A stretch of 64,000 bases of DNA from Corbicula japonica (taxonomy: Eukaryota > Mollusca > Bivalvia > Venerida > Cyrenidae), in the NCBI GenBank assembly GCA_038501625.1, contig JAZAYU010000085.1, positions 1,437,693-1,501,692 on the forward strand. Reading direction: 5' to 3'. The position numbers were made by a program, and so were the translations under genes. Shown here one piece after another: positions 13,401 through 28,400 of this stretch (positions are counted from its first letter, which is position 1; the number at the start of each line of letters is the position of its first letter). The notes beneath the pieces were generated by a model. That model was not told where the DNA came from. It was given only the letters and a program-made list of their open reading frames with translations, and made no database searches.

Positions 13401-16400
13401 GGCATAACTTGAAATATATTGACAGCAGAGTTATGGGTCTTGTTGGTAATGATGTAGAATTTGATGGTGAATATATATTCCAAGTTTCAAGTTGATATCT
13501 CAAGTAGTTTATAAGTTATGGACCAAAGTGCATATTTTCCTTAACGCAAAATTTAAGTGAAAAAGGGGCATAACTTGAAAAATATTGGAAGCAGAGTTAT
13601 GGGTCTTGTTGGTAATGATGTAGAATTTGATGGTGAATATATATTCCAAGTTTCGAGTTGATATCATAAGTAGTTTTCAAGAAATGGACCAAAGTGCAAT
13701 TTTTGTTTAACGGACGCCGACGCCGACACCGGGGCGAGTAGGATAGCTCCCCTATTCTTCGAATAGTCGAGCTAAAAAGCGTGCAATCATTCTTTTCGTC
13801 AACATGGCTGTTCCAACAGCCATTCAAAAATGCTGTAATATTACAAATTCTTCTCAAAATTTCGGTACAAATGAGAGTTTTTAATATGTATGTAAATATA
13901 AAGATTGAATTTATATTAAATTTTGATGGTTATCATTTGGGCATGAAAAACAGTTGGATTGTTTAAAGTAAGCATAAGGCCCTTTGGGCTTCACACACTT
14001 TTAACAACCCAACTGTTTTCCATATCAAATGAAAACCATCAGATATCGATTCAATCCTTAACAAAACTTTAATTTGGCCTCCTTAAAATTAAAACATAAA
14101 AACTTCAATGCCCAAGGTTATAAAACTGAGATCAGTCGCCATTTCAGCCAATCAGATGCTTGAGATTTGAGACTGGTTTCCATGCTCAGTTTTATAACCT
14201 TGGGCACAAGTCTTACTCAGCTTTTGCATGCTCATTCAGACTGTGGTATATATCTCTTCCCACATGGAGGTAAAATGGATTCTTTGTAGCTCTATACAGG
14301 AAATAGGTAGATTCCACAAGCTCCGGTCTCAATGGGTAGAATGAAACATCTGGTGCTCGGAGGTTCCAGTTATATCGTTCCGGTAAAGACCCGTATTTTC
14401 TCCAGATTGCATAGTATATTGCATGTGAGCATATTGCTTCATCTATATCACCGTGTAAAACCTGTGGGAACAGATGTACAATCCATATACATCGTAACAG
14501 TGGCAAATAACTCTTCCTTCTAAAACCTAGAATTTGGTGTTCCACAGAACATGTGTAGAAAAAAGCTGCATTTGAATGGGGCATAATTAAAAAAATATTG
14601 AAAGAGGAGCTTTTATTTTTGTTGTCACCAAAAAACTCATGCACAAACTCATTGTTGCTGTTGTAAAATGATGCGACTCTAAAACATTATACAATAATTG
14701 TGCGCTTTATGTTTTGTCTGTTAAGAAGCACTTAACTTAGATACCCATAGTTTTCGTAACAAACCAGATAGCCCTTTAGATCATGCAATATTTTGTAGTA
14801 TATTATTCTATTCTTCCAAAATCTTGTAAAATGTGTATACGTTTTCTTAGAATCACAGCAAGGTCATGCATTATAAAAGTCATGTCAGATTAGGAACTAA
14901 AATGTAAATTTTTATACTAGTTTAATTTCCCACATTTAAATAGTGCCAAATATATAAAAATATAACCCACATGAAATAAATAAGCACATTATGTTAGCAA
15001 AATTTCTAACCTGGACACCTGACTAGGCAGCTTGTAAGGCATCTATCTAATAGTTGGCTATATGCTGAGCAATGTATGTTAGCAAACTTTCTTACCTGGA
15101 CACCTGACCAGGCAGCTTGTAAGGCATCTATCCAATAGTTGGCTATATCCCCTGAGGACATGTGCACATTTACATACAGTGGTGCATTGCCTACACCTTC
15201 ATTACATTTTAATCTCCTGAAAAATAACACAAAGTTCCTTAACCCTTTACTCCATAAATATGGGTTTTATTGATGATGTAACCAGTGTTGATCCTGAACA
15301 GCCAGCACATCCACGTCATACGCTAAGAATGTACACTGTCCGCTTAAGGTCAGAAACAACTTAATGCTAACAGTGACTGTGTATAATCCTGATTAGATGG
15401 CATGGATGTGACTGCTGATCTGGATCTACACTGTTTGCCCCAACAACAGCCATATTTTATGGAGTAAAGGGTTTAAAGAACATAATAAACAAGAGATGTT
15501 TGTAATACATGTATGCCGCCCAAACACCAATTAGATATTACTGTGATAATATGGATAAATCTGTGATATCATCATATTTCACTGGGACTAAATTTTGTGC
15601 ATTGACAGTTATGACATAAATTTGCTCAGTTTTATCATTCTCATAAGTTAAAGGGAGATGTGCAGGGTCGAGCAGGTGTACTCGGTAAAATCGATGTAAC
15701 AATTACGTGTACTTTTCACTAAACTCTACATTTCAAACCCTCCAGGAGGGAGTTTTCGATGAGTATTACCATTTTACTGGATCTGATAACAATTCGCTGA
15801 AGAAATCCCTATACAAAAATACATTCTATATTTAGCAATCATTCTATATTTAGCTCATCGCTGAGCTTACTATTCGTGTTGGCCCAGGCATTTTTAAACA
15901 AATGGCAACGTCGATAGTCGGCAAGGTACACCGAATGCGTATTTTGGTTGAAGTGATCACGTGACAACACGGCTGTAGATTGTCCATGGATTCCATGGAA
16001 AATTTGTCCATGGAGTATTGGAACCAAACTCCATGGAAAAATGAAATTGTCCATGGCCTATAGTCCTATACCACCTCTTTCCATGGACATTGTCCATGGA
16101 TTCCATGGACACTGTCCATGGATTCCATGGACACTGTCCATGGATTCCATGGACACTGTCCATGGTTTCCATGGACATCATCCATGGAATATTTACTTTG
16201 TCCATGGACAGATTTGCTCAAGATTGGTCCATGGAAATCACGCTGCTGTCCATGGAAGCTTCCTGCTGTTGTCCATGGACAGAGGAAACACCTGTCAATC
16301 CCTGGATCACTCATTTTCTGTATCAGAACAATTTAAAACTAGAAATGTGTCCATAGGACACGGATGCCCCTGCTATGCATCGTTTTCAGTCACTAAAGTG

Positions 16401-19400
16401 CAATGATTGGAATAATAGCATTTCAAAGACAGTTATGTGCAAGTAATTATAACAATATGCATAAACTTGAAGATCAAGTAAATTATTTGTATTTGTGGCA
16501 CTGTTGTCTGCTCATTTTGGAAATGTCTGTGAAGAAGCTGGTGGTAATGCAATGAAAATATTAAAAAAAACAACATCATTTGCCTTTTTCCATGTTAAAT
16601 TGCACAAGTCCATGGAAGATCTACAGCCGGGAATCCCAAAAATCACCGCGGCTTTACACGGGAAATACAAAATTAGCTAACCTATGCGCGTTGCATAGGA
16701 TAGGAAACACCATTTATATATCTTTTTTATAAAATATTGGTTTGAAATATTTTGGGTGTAAATCAATATTTGAGCTTCAAATAATGATATTCAACTGATT
16801 AATAACCCTTTTCGCAAATCTGTTCCATTCATCCATCCTGCACATCTCCCTTTAAGATCTTATGTGGCTAATATTTGCTGGGATTTGATTTGGTGCACCC
16901 TGCCTAGCACAAAATACGCGAAAATAAACCTGTGCAAAATTAAATGACACCCCAGTAATCTGTTGTTGTTTTTTTGTATTCAACATCTCATTGACCTTGA
17001 CCTATGACCTCAATAGTGTTCATCTAGAGGTGATGACAAACCTCCCTACCAAATTTGAGGATTTTACGTCAAATTGTTGTCTAGTTATTGATACATGTAG
17101 GACAAATGTGCAAAGCAATATAGCCCTGCCTCTAAGAAGAGGGGCATAATTAACAACAGCTGTGAACATTTTTATTCAGCAAAATAATTTAATAGGAGAC
17201 TGATTTATTTTCAATCTAATGTTTTATATTGATCTTTTTTTGTAATGCCACAAACGAATTAATCAAAACCATACATGCTTTTGTGAAGACATCTTGATAA
17301 GGGCCCAATAGTATAAAAATAATTCTAATTTAACCAATCAGGAGGCATGTCTGCAATCTCTGGACCCTGGGAAATTACCATTTACAATGCTAAGTAAAAT
17401 ATAAAAAATTATTGATGATTTTCTAATGATTTTATAGCCAGTAATAGGCTTTATTCCCAACTGAAAAGAAGTATCTTCCCCCTCAATGTTTCATTAAAAA
17501 AATTTGTAATTCAGTTTTAAAACTAGAATGTGTCCTTGACACTGATGCCCTCACTGCTGCAACAACATTTGTAATAACAAAGGGCCATAATTCAAGAAAA
17601 AAAGGATCACAGCAAAAAAAAACCTTTCTTTACAATCATCTACACATCCTGCTTGATCATCTATGCAACTTAGAAAGAAATCGCCTGATAATTTATTTTG
17701 AATGGACATACGGATGGACAAGTGCAACTCTATATTTCCCCAATCAAATGCTATTATTTAGGAAAAACTTCACTTAATATTCTGAACAGAGCTCGAACAT
17801 GCTACTCTGTTACTGTTTAAGCAGCTATATCAACAATCAAACCCGTAATTTCAAATTAAAAAAAAAACAAATAACTTTGAGCTTAAATTTATAGAATAAA
17901 TACAGGGGGTTTTTTCCAGTCAATTTTATAGCTGCCATTTGGTCATATTCCCAATGGCAAAACATTTTTTTCCAATTAAACAAGAAAAATTCCCCAATTG
18001 AATCATTACAAAACTTTCTGACAAAAAACCTGTCTCATATGTGTCATTTCATTAAATAAACTTATAGTTGTTAGTTAGCCATGTATTTATGTTTCTTAAA
18101 TCCAGATATTATTTAAAATATATTAATATGTGTATAACTTTTTAAACCCCAATGATGCAAACAAATTCCTAATTTCTGGCAAAATGACATGAAATTTCCC
18201 AATTCCAGGGCTATAGGTCATATTCCCAAAATTGTGAAAAAAGCCCTGGATGATTAAATTACAATACAGCAGGTAGAAAGTGTAGGTAAATCTCTTACTG
18301 TTAAGAACCTACCCTCGTCTCATATGGAATTTGATGGTTTCATAGGATTCATTAAACAACCTGAGGTCATCCTCTTCTCCAAACAGGATGTAGCTCTGAA
18401 AACAGATTAAACATATCCAATTTTTTCTCCCGCTACAAGTCTTCTATGTCTACCCACTCTTGTCTGGTAAGCATTGATACTGACCATCTATCATAAACAA
18501 GAGGGTCCATAGGACCCTGGGTCGCTCACCTGTCAACAACTGCTCAATGGTTGCAAGAATTGTGTGCAAGTTTGGTAAAATCAAGTCAAAAATTAAAAAA
18601 AAAATTAAGCTGCTATTGTGGAGAAAATGTAACTAGATGATGCTCTATACCAATATCTTAGCTCTAGGCCTTACGGTTTCAGAGAAGAAGATTTTTAAAG
18701 ATTTACTATATAACACTATGTAATAAAACTAGTGACCCCCAGGGCGGAGCCATTTTTGACCCCAGGAGAATAATTTGAACAACTTTTGTAGAGGATCACT
18801 ACATGATAAAACATACCAAATACCAAGGTTCTAGGCCTTGTGGTTTTAGAGAAGAAGATTTTTTTTTAAGTTTTCCCTATATAAGTTTATGTAAAACAAG
18901 TGACCCCTGGGGTGGGGCCATTTTTGACCCCAGGGGGATAGTTTGAACAATTTTGGTAGAGGACCACTAGATGATGCTGTATATCAAATATTAAGGCTCT
19001 AGGCCTTGTGGTTTTAAAGAAGAAGATTTTCATGTTTTTCCTATACAACTATATGTAAACCAAGAGAACCCTAGGGCGTGGCCGATTTTGGCCCAGGGGA
19101 CATAATTTGAACACAATTTAGTTGACATCTATTAGACAATGCTACTTACCAAATATCTAAGCTGTACGCATTGTGGTTTGTGAGAAGAAGATTTTTAAAG
19201 ATTTCCTATATAAGTCTATGTAAAATGAAGTGACCCCTCGGGCGGGGCCGATTTTGACCCCAGGGAAATAATTAGAACAATCTTTGTAGAGTTTCACTAG
19301 AGGGTACTAAATGCCAAATATCTAAGCTCTAGGCCTTGTGGTTTCAGACAAGAAGATTTTTAAAGTTTTTCCTTTAGGTTGCCATGGCAACCAGAGTTCT

Positions 19401-22400
19401 GCATGGAATTGATTTCTTTGAACAACTTTGGAAGAGCTTTATGCAAGGAACATCCATGGCAAGTTTCATCAACTTTGGCCCAGGGGTTTAAGAGGAGATG
19501 TCGTTTAAATTAAACGTTTACGGACTGACAGACGCCGGACGCCAGACAAATTGCGATCACAAAAGCTCACCTTTTCACTATGTGACAGGTGAGCTAAAAA
19601 TACAATAATTTTAGGAAACTTTGCAAATATTTTGCAGATTATCCTAATAAAAACATTTTAAAGTTATCTCAATTTATTGAACAAATAGTTGTTGCAAATT
19701 TTTAGACACTATTGTTTTTATTACCTCCCTTTATTTGACTTTGCCTTTTGAATCGTATTGTTTTTGTCAAGACACCTTCTTTTGCATACACTCTTTTCCA
19801 ACAGAGTTTGATAACACTCTTTTCAAACTGGAAAACTGGACACAAAAGTCAGCTGAAGAATTCTTGTTCACAGTCAAGCATGTTTTTCCAAGGGGTCCAT
19901 CCCGACATTTTAGACGGCCATATACACTATACCAAATATAAGCTCTCTAGTCCTTGCAGTTGGTGAATAAAATTTAATGATCTTTAACATTTTTTGCATT
20001 TGGTTGCAACTGCAACAAGAATTCTGCATAGAAGTGAAAATTTGTTTTTGTTAGGTAAGCCTTAATACACAGAAACCTGCTACAAAGTTGTTAGAAAATC
20101 AGATTAAAACTTAAGTAAATGCCACCTGCCAAGTTTTCACCAATCTAAAAGTTGAGTTTTGTACTAGAAATAAAAAGAAGAAAGCAAAAGCAGTATCAAA
20201 GCAATATTTACTCTCTTCATCAATCTACAAAACAAATACTAAACAAGAGGGCCATAATGGCCCTATATCGCTCACCTGAGTACAAAAGTACTCTCTGCTT
20301 GTGGTTTCAGACAAGAAGATTTTTAAAGTTTTGCCTATACAAGTCTATGTAAAATGAAGTGACCCCTGGGGCGGGGCAAATTTTGACCCCAGGAAAATAA
20401 TTTGAACAATCTTTGTAGAGTTCCAATAGAGGATGATAAATGCCAAATATCTAAGCTCTAGGCCTTGTGGTTTCAGACAAGAAGATTTTTAAAGTTTTGC
20501 CTATACAAGTCTATATAAAATGAAGTGACCCCTGGGGCGGGGCCAATTTTGACCCCAGGGAAATCATTTGAACAATCTTTGTAGAGTTCCACTAGAGAGT
20601 GCTAAATGCCAAATATCTAAGCTCTAGGCCTTGTGGTTTCAGACAAGAAGATTTTTAAAGTTTTTCCTATATAAGTCTATGTAAAATGAAGTGACCCCTG
20701 GGGTGGGGCCAATTTTGACCCCAGGGAAATAATTTGAACAATCTTTGTAGAGTTCCACTAGAGGATGCTAAATGCCAAATATCTAAGCCGTAGGCCTTGT
20801 GGTTTCAGACAAGAAGATTTTTAAAGTTTTTCCTATACAAGTCTTTATAAAATGAAGTGACCCCTGGGGCGGGGCCAATTTAGACCCCAGGGAAATAATT
20901 TGAACAATCTTTGTAGAGTTCCACTAGAGGATGCTAAATGCCAAATATCTAAGCTCTAGGCCTTGTGGTTTCAGACAAGAAGATTTTTAAAGTTTTACCT
21001 ATATAAGTCTATGTAAAATGAAGTGACCCCTGGGGCGGGGCCAATTTAGACCCCTGGGGAATAATTTGAACAATCTTTGTAGAGTTCCACTAGAGGATGC
21101 TAAATGCCAAATATCTAAGCTCTAGGCCTTGTGGTTTCAGACAAGAAGATTTTTAAAGTTTTTCCTATATAAGTCTATGCAAAATGAAGTGACCCCTGGG
21201 GCGGGGCAAATTTTGACCTCAGGGAAATCATTTGAACAATCTTTGTAGAGTTCCACTAGAGGTTTCAAAATGCCAAATATCTAAGCTCTAGGCCTTGTGG
21301 TTTCAGACAAGAAGATTTTTAAAGTTTTTCCTATATAAGTCTATGCAAAATGAAGTGTCCCCTGGGGCGGGGCCAATTTTGACCCCAGGGAAATAATTTG
21401 AACAATCTTTGTAGAGTTCCACTAGAGGATGCTAAATGCCAAATATCTAAGCTCTAGGCCTTGTGGTTTCAGACAAGAAGATTTTTAAAGTTGTGCCTAT
21501 ATAAGTCTATGTAAAATGAAGTGACCCCTGGGGCGGGGCCAATTTTGACCCCAGGGAAATAATTTGAACAAACATTGTAGAGTTCCACTAGAGGATGCTA
21601 AATGCCAAATATCTAAGCTCTAGGCCTTGTGGTTTCAGACAAGAAGATTTTTAAAGTTTTTCCTATATAAGTCTATGTAAAATGAAGTGACCCCTGGGGC
21701 GGGGCCAATTTTGACCCCAGGGAAATAATTTGAACAAACTTTGTAGAGTTCCACTAGAGGATGCTAAATGCCAAATATCTAAGCTCTAGGTCTTGTGGTT
21801 TCAGACAAGAAGATTTTTAAAGTTTTTCCTTTCGGTTGCCATGGCAACCAGAGTTCTGCATGGAATTGATTTCTTTGAACAACTTTGGAAGAGCTTCATG
21901 CAAGGAACATCTGTGGCAAGTTTCTTCAAAATTGGCCAAGCCGTTTCAGAGAAGAAGTCGTTTGAAGAAAAAGTTGACGACGGACGGACGGACGACGGAC
22001 ATCAGGCGATCACAAAAGCTCACCATGAGCACTTCGTGCTCAGGTGAGCTAAAAATACTGCGCTATCATTATATTTGGTACATGTTTTAATTTCACCCAA
22101 GGTTATTGAGAGATTTTAAATCCTAGCAAAATTACATTATATTACAATATGTCTTAATATATAAATAAAATTGCATGAATTTATGCCTGCATGAATATGA
22201 TATTTGCATAATTTGCACAAAAATTCATCCTGTGATATTAATTGATACCACAGCTACTGTTACAGTAGTAAACATTTATTTTCATAGTCAGGCACATTTT
22301 TCAATTCCAAACACATGATGATATTCTATAAAAGTTAAACCCTTTCCTGTTTAGATACACCTTAAATGCTAGGGCAAACAGTTTAGGTCCAGATCAGCCG

Positions 22401-25400
22401 GCACATCCATGCCGTCTGATCAGCATCTAAACTGTTCGCTTTTTAATTCATTAAGGTTATTTCTGACCAAAACGTGACCAGTGCAGATCCAGATCAGATG
22501 GCATGGATGTGCTGGCTGATCTGGATCTACACTGGTCGCACACACGTAAAAATGCGTATATATCAAGGAAAGGGTTAAACCCTTTCCTTCATGGATACAC
22601 ATTTTATCATATGGGCTACAAGTGTAGATCCAGATCAGATGGCATGTCTGTGATATCTGATCTGGATCTACACTCAGTATAAAGGAACAGAATATGTCAC
22701 TCAGGCTCTTCCATACAATCAATAGAAAAGAAGTATCTAAAACTTTAACAATGTAGAAAATGTTATACACAATAAAGTGGTTAAATTGACTTTTCTATTC
22801 CTACGTTGTAAGGAAGGTGATATATGTAGACAGTTGAGTAATACCAAAACTTTTTCTGTCAAAAAGGGATGGCAAGTGAGGAACTTAATAGCTTGGGGAT
22901 GAATTTCCCAAACATATACATATCCACCCAAATTTCCCAAACATATACATATCCTATCATTATCCGATCTCAAATTTTACAGTTTGTTCCAAATATCACT
23001 ATTTGCTATAAGAATTTGTTGAAAGTTCTAACAAGAAGATCAGTGGTCTAGGGGTAGAGGGTCAGACTCCAGATTCGGTGACTGCGGGTTCGAGTCCCAG
23101 AGGGACTCGGTTCATCTGCAGTTTCCTCAATCCACATTCGACGTGTGTACTGGTTGGAAACCCAGGAAGCAGTCATCAAGCGTAATTAACATGAGTTGGA
23201 ATAACTTGTTTCACAATCGATGTAAAATAAATAAGTTTAAACAAAAGCTCTAACACTTACTTTGAGCATATATTCAAATAAAGAATCAAGCCCAGCCCCC
23301 AGACCGCTCATCTTTCCAACCCATTCACCTGTCTGAATGTTGATCACATTTCCTGAAATGGCAACAGAAGATAACTGTACATGTATGTTTAATCATGTTG
23401 AAAGTAAAATTAATGTTAATTTTCCTTCTGAAGTTTTTGAAAACTGTGGCTTAGAGGTTTCCATTGATTATCCCCAAAAAGTTGCACATGTTCTTAATTA
23501 ACCTTTTACTTAAAATATAATAATAATACTCAAAATTGGATAAGGGCCACTTTTGTAGCCTGGAAGTTTTTATGCTTAGATTATTTTACACTCGTGTTTC
23601 ACAAAAAAACTTTGATACAAAGAAAACATAATGTTTTTATATACCGGTACTTACAGCAGTCAATTACAATATCATTGACTTTCAGAATAGCTTTGTTGAC
23701 ATATCCAATTACAAATAAGGATAGAAAACACATGTGGAAACATACAAACTATTGTTCATCAAACTATTAATTCCTGTATTTCTAAATCACTGCATTCAAT
23801 ATAAACAGCTTGACTAAGGGGTGTTCTACCTAATTACTGATGCTCACCTATTAATCCAGTCACGTTAGATCTATAGTGCCAGAGTTGTTTGACCGCTCGA
23901 CGTGCCACAGCCTCGTAAGTGGGGTCACCAAGGATCCGAGAGAGCACTCCGAATTCTAGAACTAAGGTCCCTGCACCAGCAGTACATGTTTCATTTATGC
24001 AGTCCTTGGGTACTCCATTGTGTAAATTAACCTGAAAAATAAGAGAATAATTCATGATAACTAGAATGTTGTGTTCTGCGGAACACATGTGTCGCCTGCA
24101 TGGAAAAAGTTGAAATGTGGGCCTATGTTTAATCATATATAATAAAAATATTTTATTTAAGTTGATTTCAAAACTACACCACAGAAAACATGTGTCATCT
24201 AAATTGCATTTAAAGGGGAATAACTAAAATAATGGTGAAACCTGAGTTATCATCTTCAAAAATTGGTTTGTAAATGCAGATGAGTTATTCAAAGTATTAA
24301 GTGAATTAATTGAACAAGTACTTTCCATTTTACAAGCAACACTAAGTTTCATGTTAAAGTTGCATTTGAAAGGGACATAAATCATAAAATATTGAAACTG
24401 GAGTTATCATTCTTGTCGTCACAGATGGCATTGTTTATGCTGATGATATATTCCAAGTATGAAGTGAATAGGACAAGTACTTTCAAAGTTATAGGCAACA
24501 TTAAGTTTCAGGTTAAAGTTGCATTTGAAAGGGGCATAACTCAAAGAATATTGAAACTGGAGTTATCATTCCTGTCGTCACAGATGGCATTGTTCATGCT
24601 GATGATATATTCCAAGTATGAAGTTAATAGGACAAGTACTTTCAAAGTTAAAGTAAACATTAAGTTTCATGTTCAAGTTGCATTTGAAAGGGGCATAACT
24701 CAAAAAATGTTGAAACTGGACTTATCATTCTTGTCGTCACAGATGGCATTGTTCATGCTGATGATATATTCCAAGTATGAAGTGAATAGAACAAGTACTT
24801 TGAAAATTCAAAGTTATAGGCAACATTAAGTTTCAGGTTAAAGTTGCATTTGAAAGGGGAATAACTCAAAAAATATTAAAACTGGAGTTATATTTCTTCT
24901 CGTCACAGATGGCATTGTTCATGCTGATGATATATTCCAAGTATGAAGTGAATAGGACAAGTACTTTCAAAGTTACAGGAAACATTAAGTTTCAGGTTAA
25001 AGTTGCATTTGAAAGGGGCATATCTCAAAAAATATTGAAACTGAAGTTATCTTTCTTGTCGTCACAGATGGCATTGTTCATGCTGATGATATATTCCAAG
25101 TATGAAATGAATAGGTGAAGTACTTTCAAAGATATAGGCAACATTAAGTTTCAGGTTAAAGTTGCGTTTGAAAGGGGCATATCTCAAAAAATATTGAAAC
25201 TGGAGTTATCATTCTTGTCATCACAGATGGCATTGTTCGTGCTGATGATATATTCCAAGTATGAAGTGAAAAGGTCAAGTACTTTCAAAGATATAGGCAA
25301 CATTAAGTTTCAGGTTAAAGTTGCATTTGAAAGGGGCATAACTCAAAAAATATTGAAACTGGAGTTACCATTCTTGTCATCAAAGCTGGCATTGTTCGTG

Positions 25401-28400
25401 CTGATGATATATTCCAAGTATGAAGTGAATAGGACAAGAACTTCCAAAGTTATAGGCAACATTAAGTTTCAGGTTAAAATTGGGGGACTACCGGACGACG
25501 GCACCAACGACGACGAAGATGATGATGACAACGCCGGACAATAGGATCCCTATGTGTCTACCTGCTATCGCAGGCGACACAAAAAGTGAGACAAAACTAT
25601 GTATTATTTGTGACTGTGACTGAGAAAATGGGGCAAAATGCACGCCAGTTATTATTGCAAAAAATAAAAAAGACAAAAAAAAGTGAATTTTGACTAAATT
25701 TTAAGTGCTCTAAAAAGTCAAATTTTCAACCTTTGCTCAACGTTACAGACCTCGTGCATTTTTTTCTCACATTGCAAATTCATTATATCTCAGGGCAGGA
25801 AATTTTGTGATTTTTTTTTAAGTTTTGCATTTATGTGGATTATTACATACATCTGAGTCGGCTGATCAGAATCTAAAATGTTTTCTTTTTGAATCATATT
25901 TAATTATTGATATTTTTGGAATGATCTACTTATTCTCTTCTGTTTCCTCATGATTTACCATTAGGTGATATTTTTAGACTATTTCACAATAATTAATACT
26001 GTTAATCACTAAATGCATGTTGTCAGCTAAACTTAAATGTAATGACATCATTTAAGGAAACAAGAAGCTGTGTTCGGAAAACACATATGCCCCCGGTAGC
26101 GAAGTTTGTAACGATACAAATTTTAAATGATAGCACAGTGTTAAAACTGCAACTAAAATGACAAGTTAGTTCTAAATAATGAAAATAACCGTCTGGTGCC
26201 AGAACCTGTACACGAAAAGAATTTATCATAACAAGAGCCAGTCGGAAACACATTTAAAACTGGGCTTCATTTAAACTGGGGAGTGATTCAGGAGTTTATG
26301 ACACCCAACACACACACATGAACAAAAGTTTCTTAATCCAAGTTAGGAAATCAATAAATTACAGTTACTTTATTATTGTAGTTTTTTTTAGAGGGTTTAC
26401 ACAACCCAGTCCATACACCCCTGATCCCACACCCATCAACCCACTATCCCTGCCCACCTATAGTGATGTGGTGGGGTGTGGTGTAGTATAGTAAGGTATG
26501 GTATGCTGGTTGTTGTCGGTGGTGGTGTGGGTGTTGTTGCTGTTGTTGGTATTGTTGTTGGTGTTGGTAATGTTGGTGTTGTTGGTGTTGTTGTTGTTGT
26601 TGTTGGTCTAGTTGTCAGTGTTGTTGTTGGTGTTGTCAGTTGTTGGTGTTGTTGATGCTATTGTTGTTGGTTGTTGGTGATGCTATTGTTGTTGGTGGTG
26701 GTGTTGTTGTTGGTGCTGTTGTTGACGGTGTTGTTGGTGCTGTTGTTGACGGAGTTGTTGGTGGTGTTGTTGACGGTGTTATTGGTGGTGTTGTTGACGG
26801 TATTATTGTTGGTGGTGTGGTGGGGTGGTGTGAGATGGGGTGGTGTGGTGGGGGTGGTGGGGGTGGTGGTGGTGTGGGGGTGGTGGTGGTGTGGTGGTGG
26901 TGTGTGGTGTGGTGTGGTGTGGTTTGGTATGGAGTGGTGTGGTGTGGTGTGGTGTGGAGTGGAGTGGAGTGGTGTGGTGTGGTGTGGTGTGGTTTGGTGT
27001 GGTGTGGTGTGGTGTGGTGTGGTGTGGTGTGGTGTGGTGTGGTATGGTATGGTATGGTATGGTATGGTATGGTATGGTATGGTATGGTATGGTATGGTAT
27101 GGTATGGTATAGTATAGTAACCACTCAACACTTTCACCAAAGTATGTTAAGTACATCTGTTTTAAACCTTTTCTATAGCATTACCTTAGAAAAGCACTAA
27201 CATTGAAACTTTAACCAAAATTTCTAAGTCTTAATTCTAATTTCTAAGCGAAAAAGGGCAAAAATCAAATAAAACAAGTTAACCATTTATATCCTAGTAT
27301 AAAATGGGGAGATAATCCCAGAAAAAAGGTAGCCAGACTTACGTAACTTGTAAGGATCATCATCTGTGCACTGTTAAGTATGTATGTAAACTTTAATGCC
27401 AGATCTCTTTGTGGATATTGCGAAATATCCAACATGCCGAAATAAGTTAACCATTTTCTAAGTACAAAAAGGGGAGATAACACCAGAAATAAGGTACCCA
27501 GAGTTATGTAACTTGTCAGTGTCATGACCTGTGAACTGTTAAGTAAGTGTGTAAACTTTCATGCCAATGCTCTTTGTAGAAATTCAGAAATATCCAACTT
27601 GCCGAAAAATGTTAACAATTTATCTCTAAGTACAAATTGGGGAAAAAACCCCGAATTAAGATAGCCAGAGTTATGTAACTTGTTAAGAGTCATACCCTGT
27701 GCACTGTATATTAAGTTTGTAAACTTTCATGCTAATGATCTTTGTAGAAATGGAAAAATATCCAACTTGCCGAAACAGGTTAACCATTTTTCTAAGTACA
27801 AAAAGGGGAGATAACACCAGAAATAAGGTACCCAGAGTTATGTAACTTGTCAGGGTCATGACCTGTGAACTGTTAAGTAAGTGTGTAAACTTTCATGCCA
27901 ATGCTCTTTGTAGAAATTGAGAAATATCCAACTTGCCGAAAAACGTTAACCGGACGGATGGACGGACAGACGGACGGACGGTTCAATCACTAGATGCCGG
28001 GGGCATAAAAAGTCAACATCCAAAATACAAGTTTTCTATCATAATTACATTCATTTTACACTTTAAAATAACTATGACCTTGACTTTTGAGATAGGAACC
28101 TGAGATTTGCACTAATTGACTTTAACATTCACAACAAATATAAACAAGATTGGTCAATGCATGTTAGAGTTATGGGCTGGACAAATCCCGATGCACGCAC
28201 CTACAGATGGATGGACGCAAGCATAGACACACTAATGAACACACATACACCGATCAATAATTGTGACAACTAAGTCAAGCTCACCATAAGAGGGTCAGAC
28301 AAAAATTGTTGACAATTATATTTCCAAAAACAGTAGCAGAGTAATTTTAGAATTGTTTTTCTAATTCATAATAACTCTTTATGCCATTGGATTTGGCAGA

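Noticed and set aside
15957..16406. Overlapping frames rich in [21 protein letters not shown] repeats
   Set aside because: They follow from the 22-bp palindromic minisatellite, which reads open on both strands; no start context or homology.
20241..22054. CRISPR array
   Set aside because: Whole 166-bp units repeat without unique spacers, in a eukaryotic intron.
23038..23110. A functional tRNA gene
   Set aside because: A and B boxes are good but the acceptor stem does not close and a conserved SINE-like body and AT-rich tail follow.
24392..25544. Repeated 50-residue frames ([19 protein letters not shown])
   Set aside because: Unit length 159 is divisible by three, so frames persist through the array; the element has non-coding pearl-like architecture.
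26636..27200. Several overlapping 90-186-codon frames
   Set aside because: Same low-complexity cause: (GTGTG)n and (GGTAT)n repeats are stop-free in many frames.
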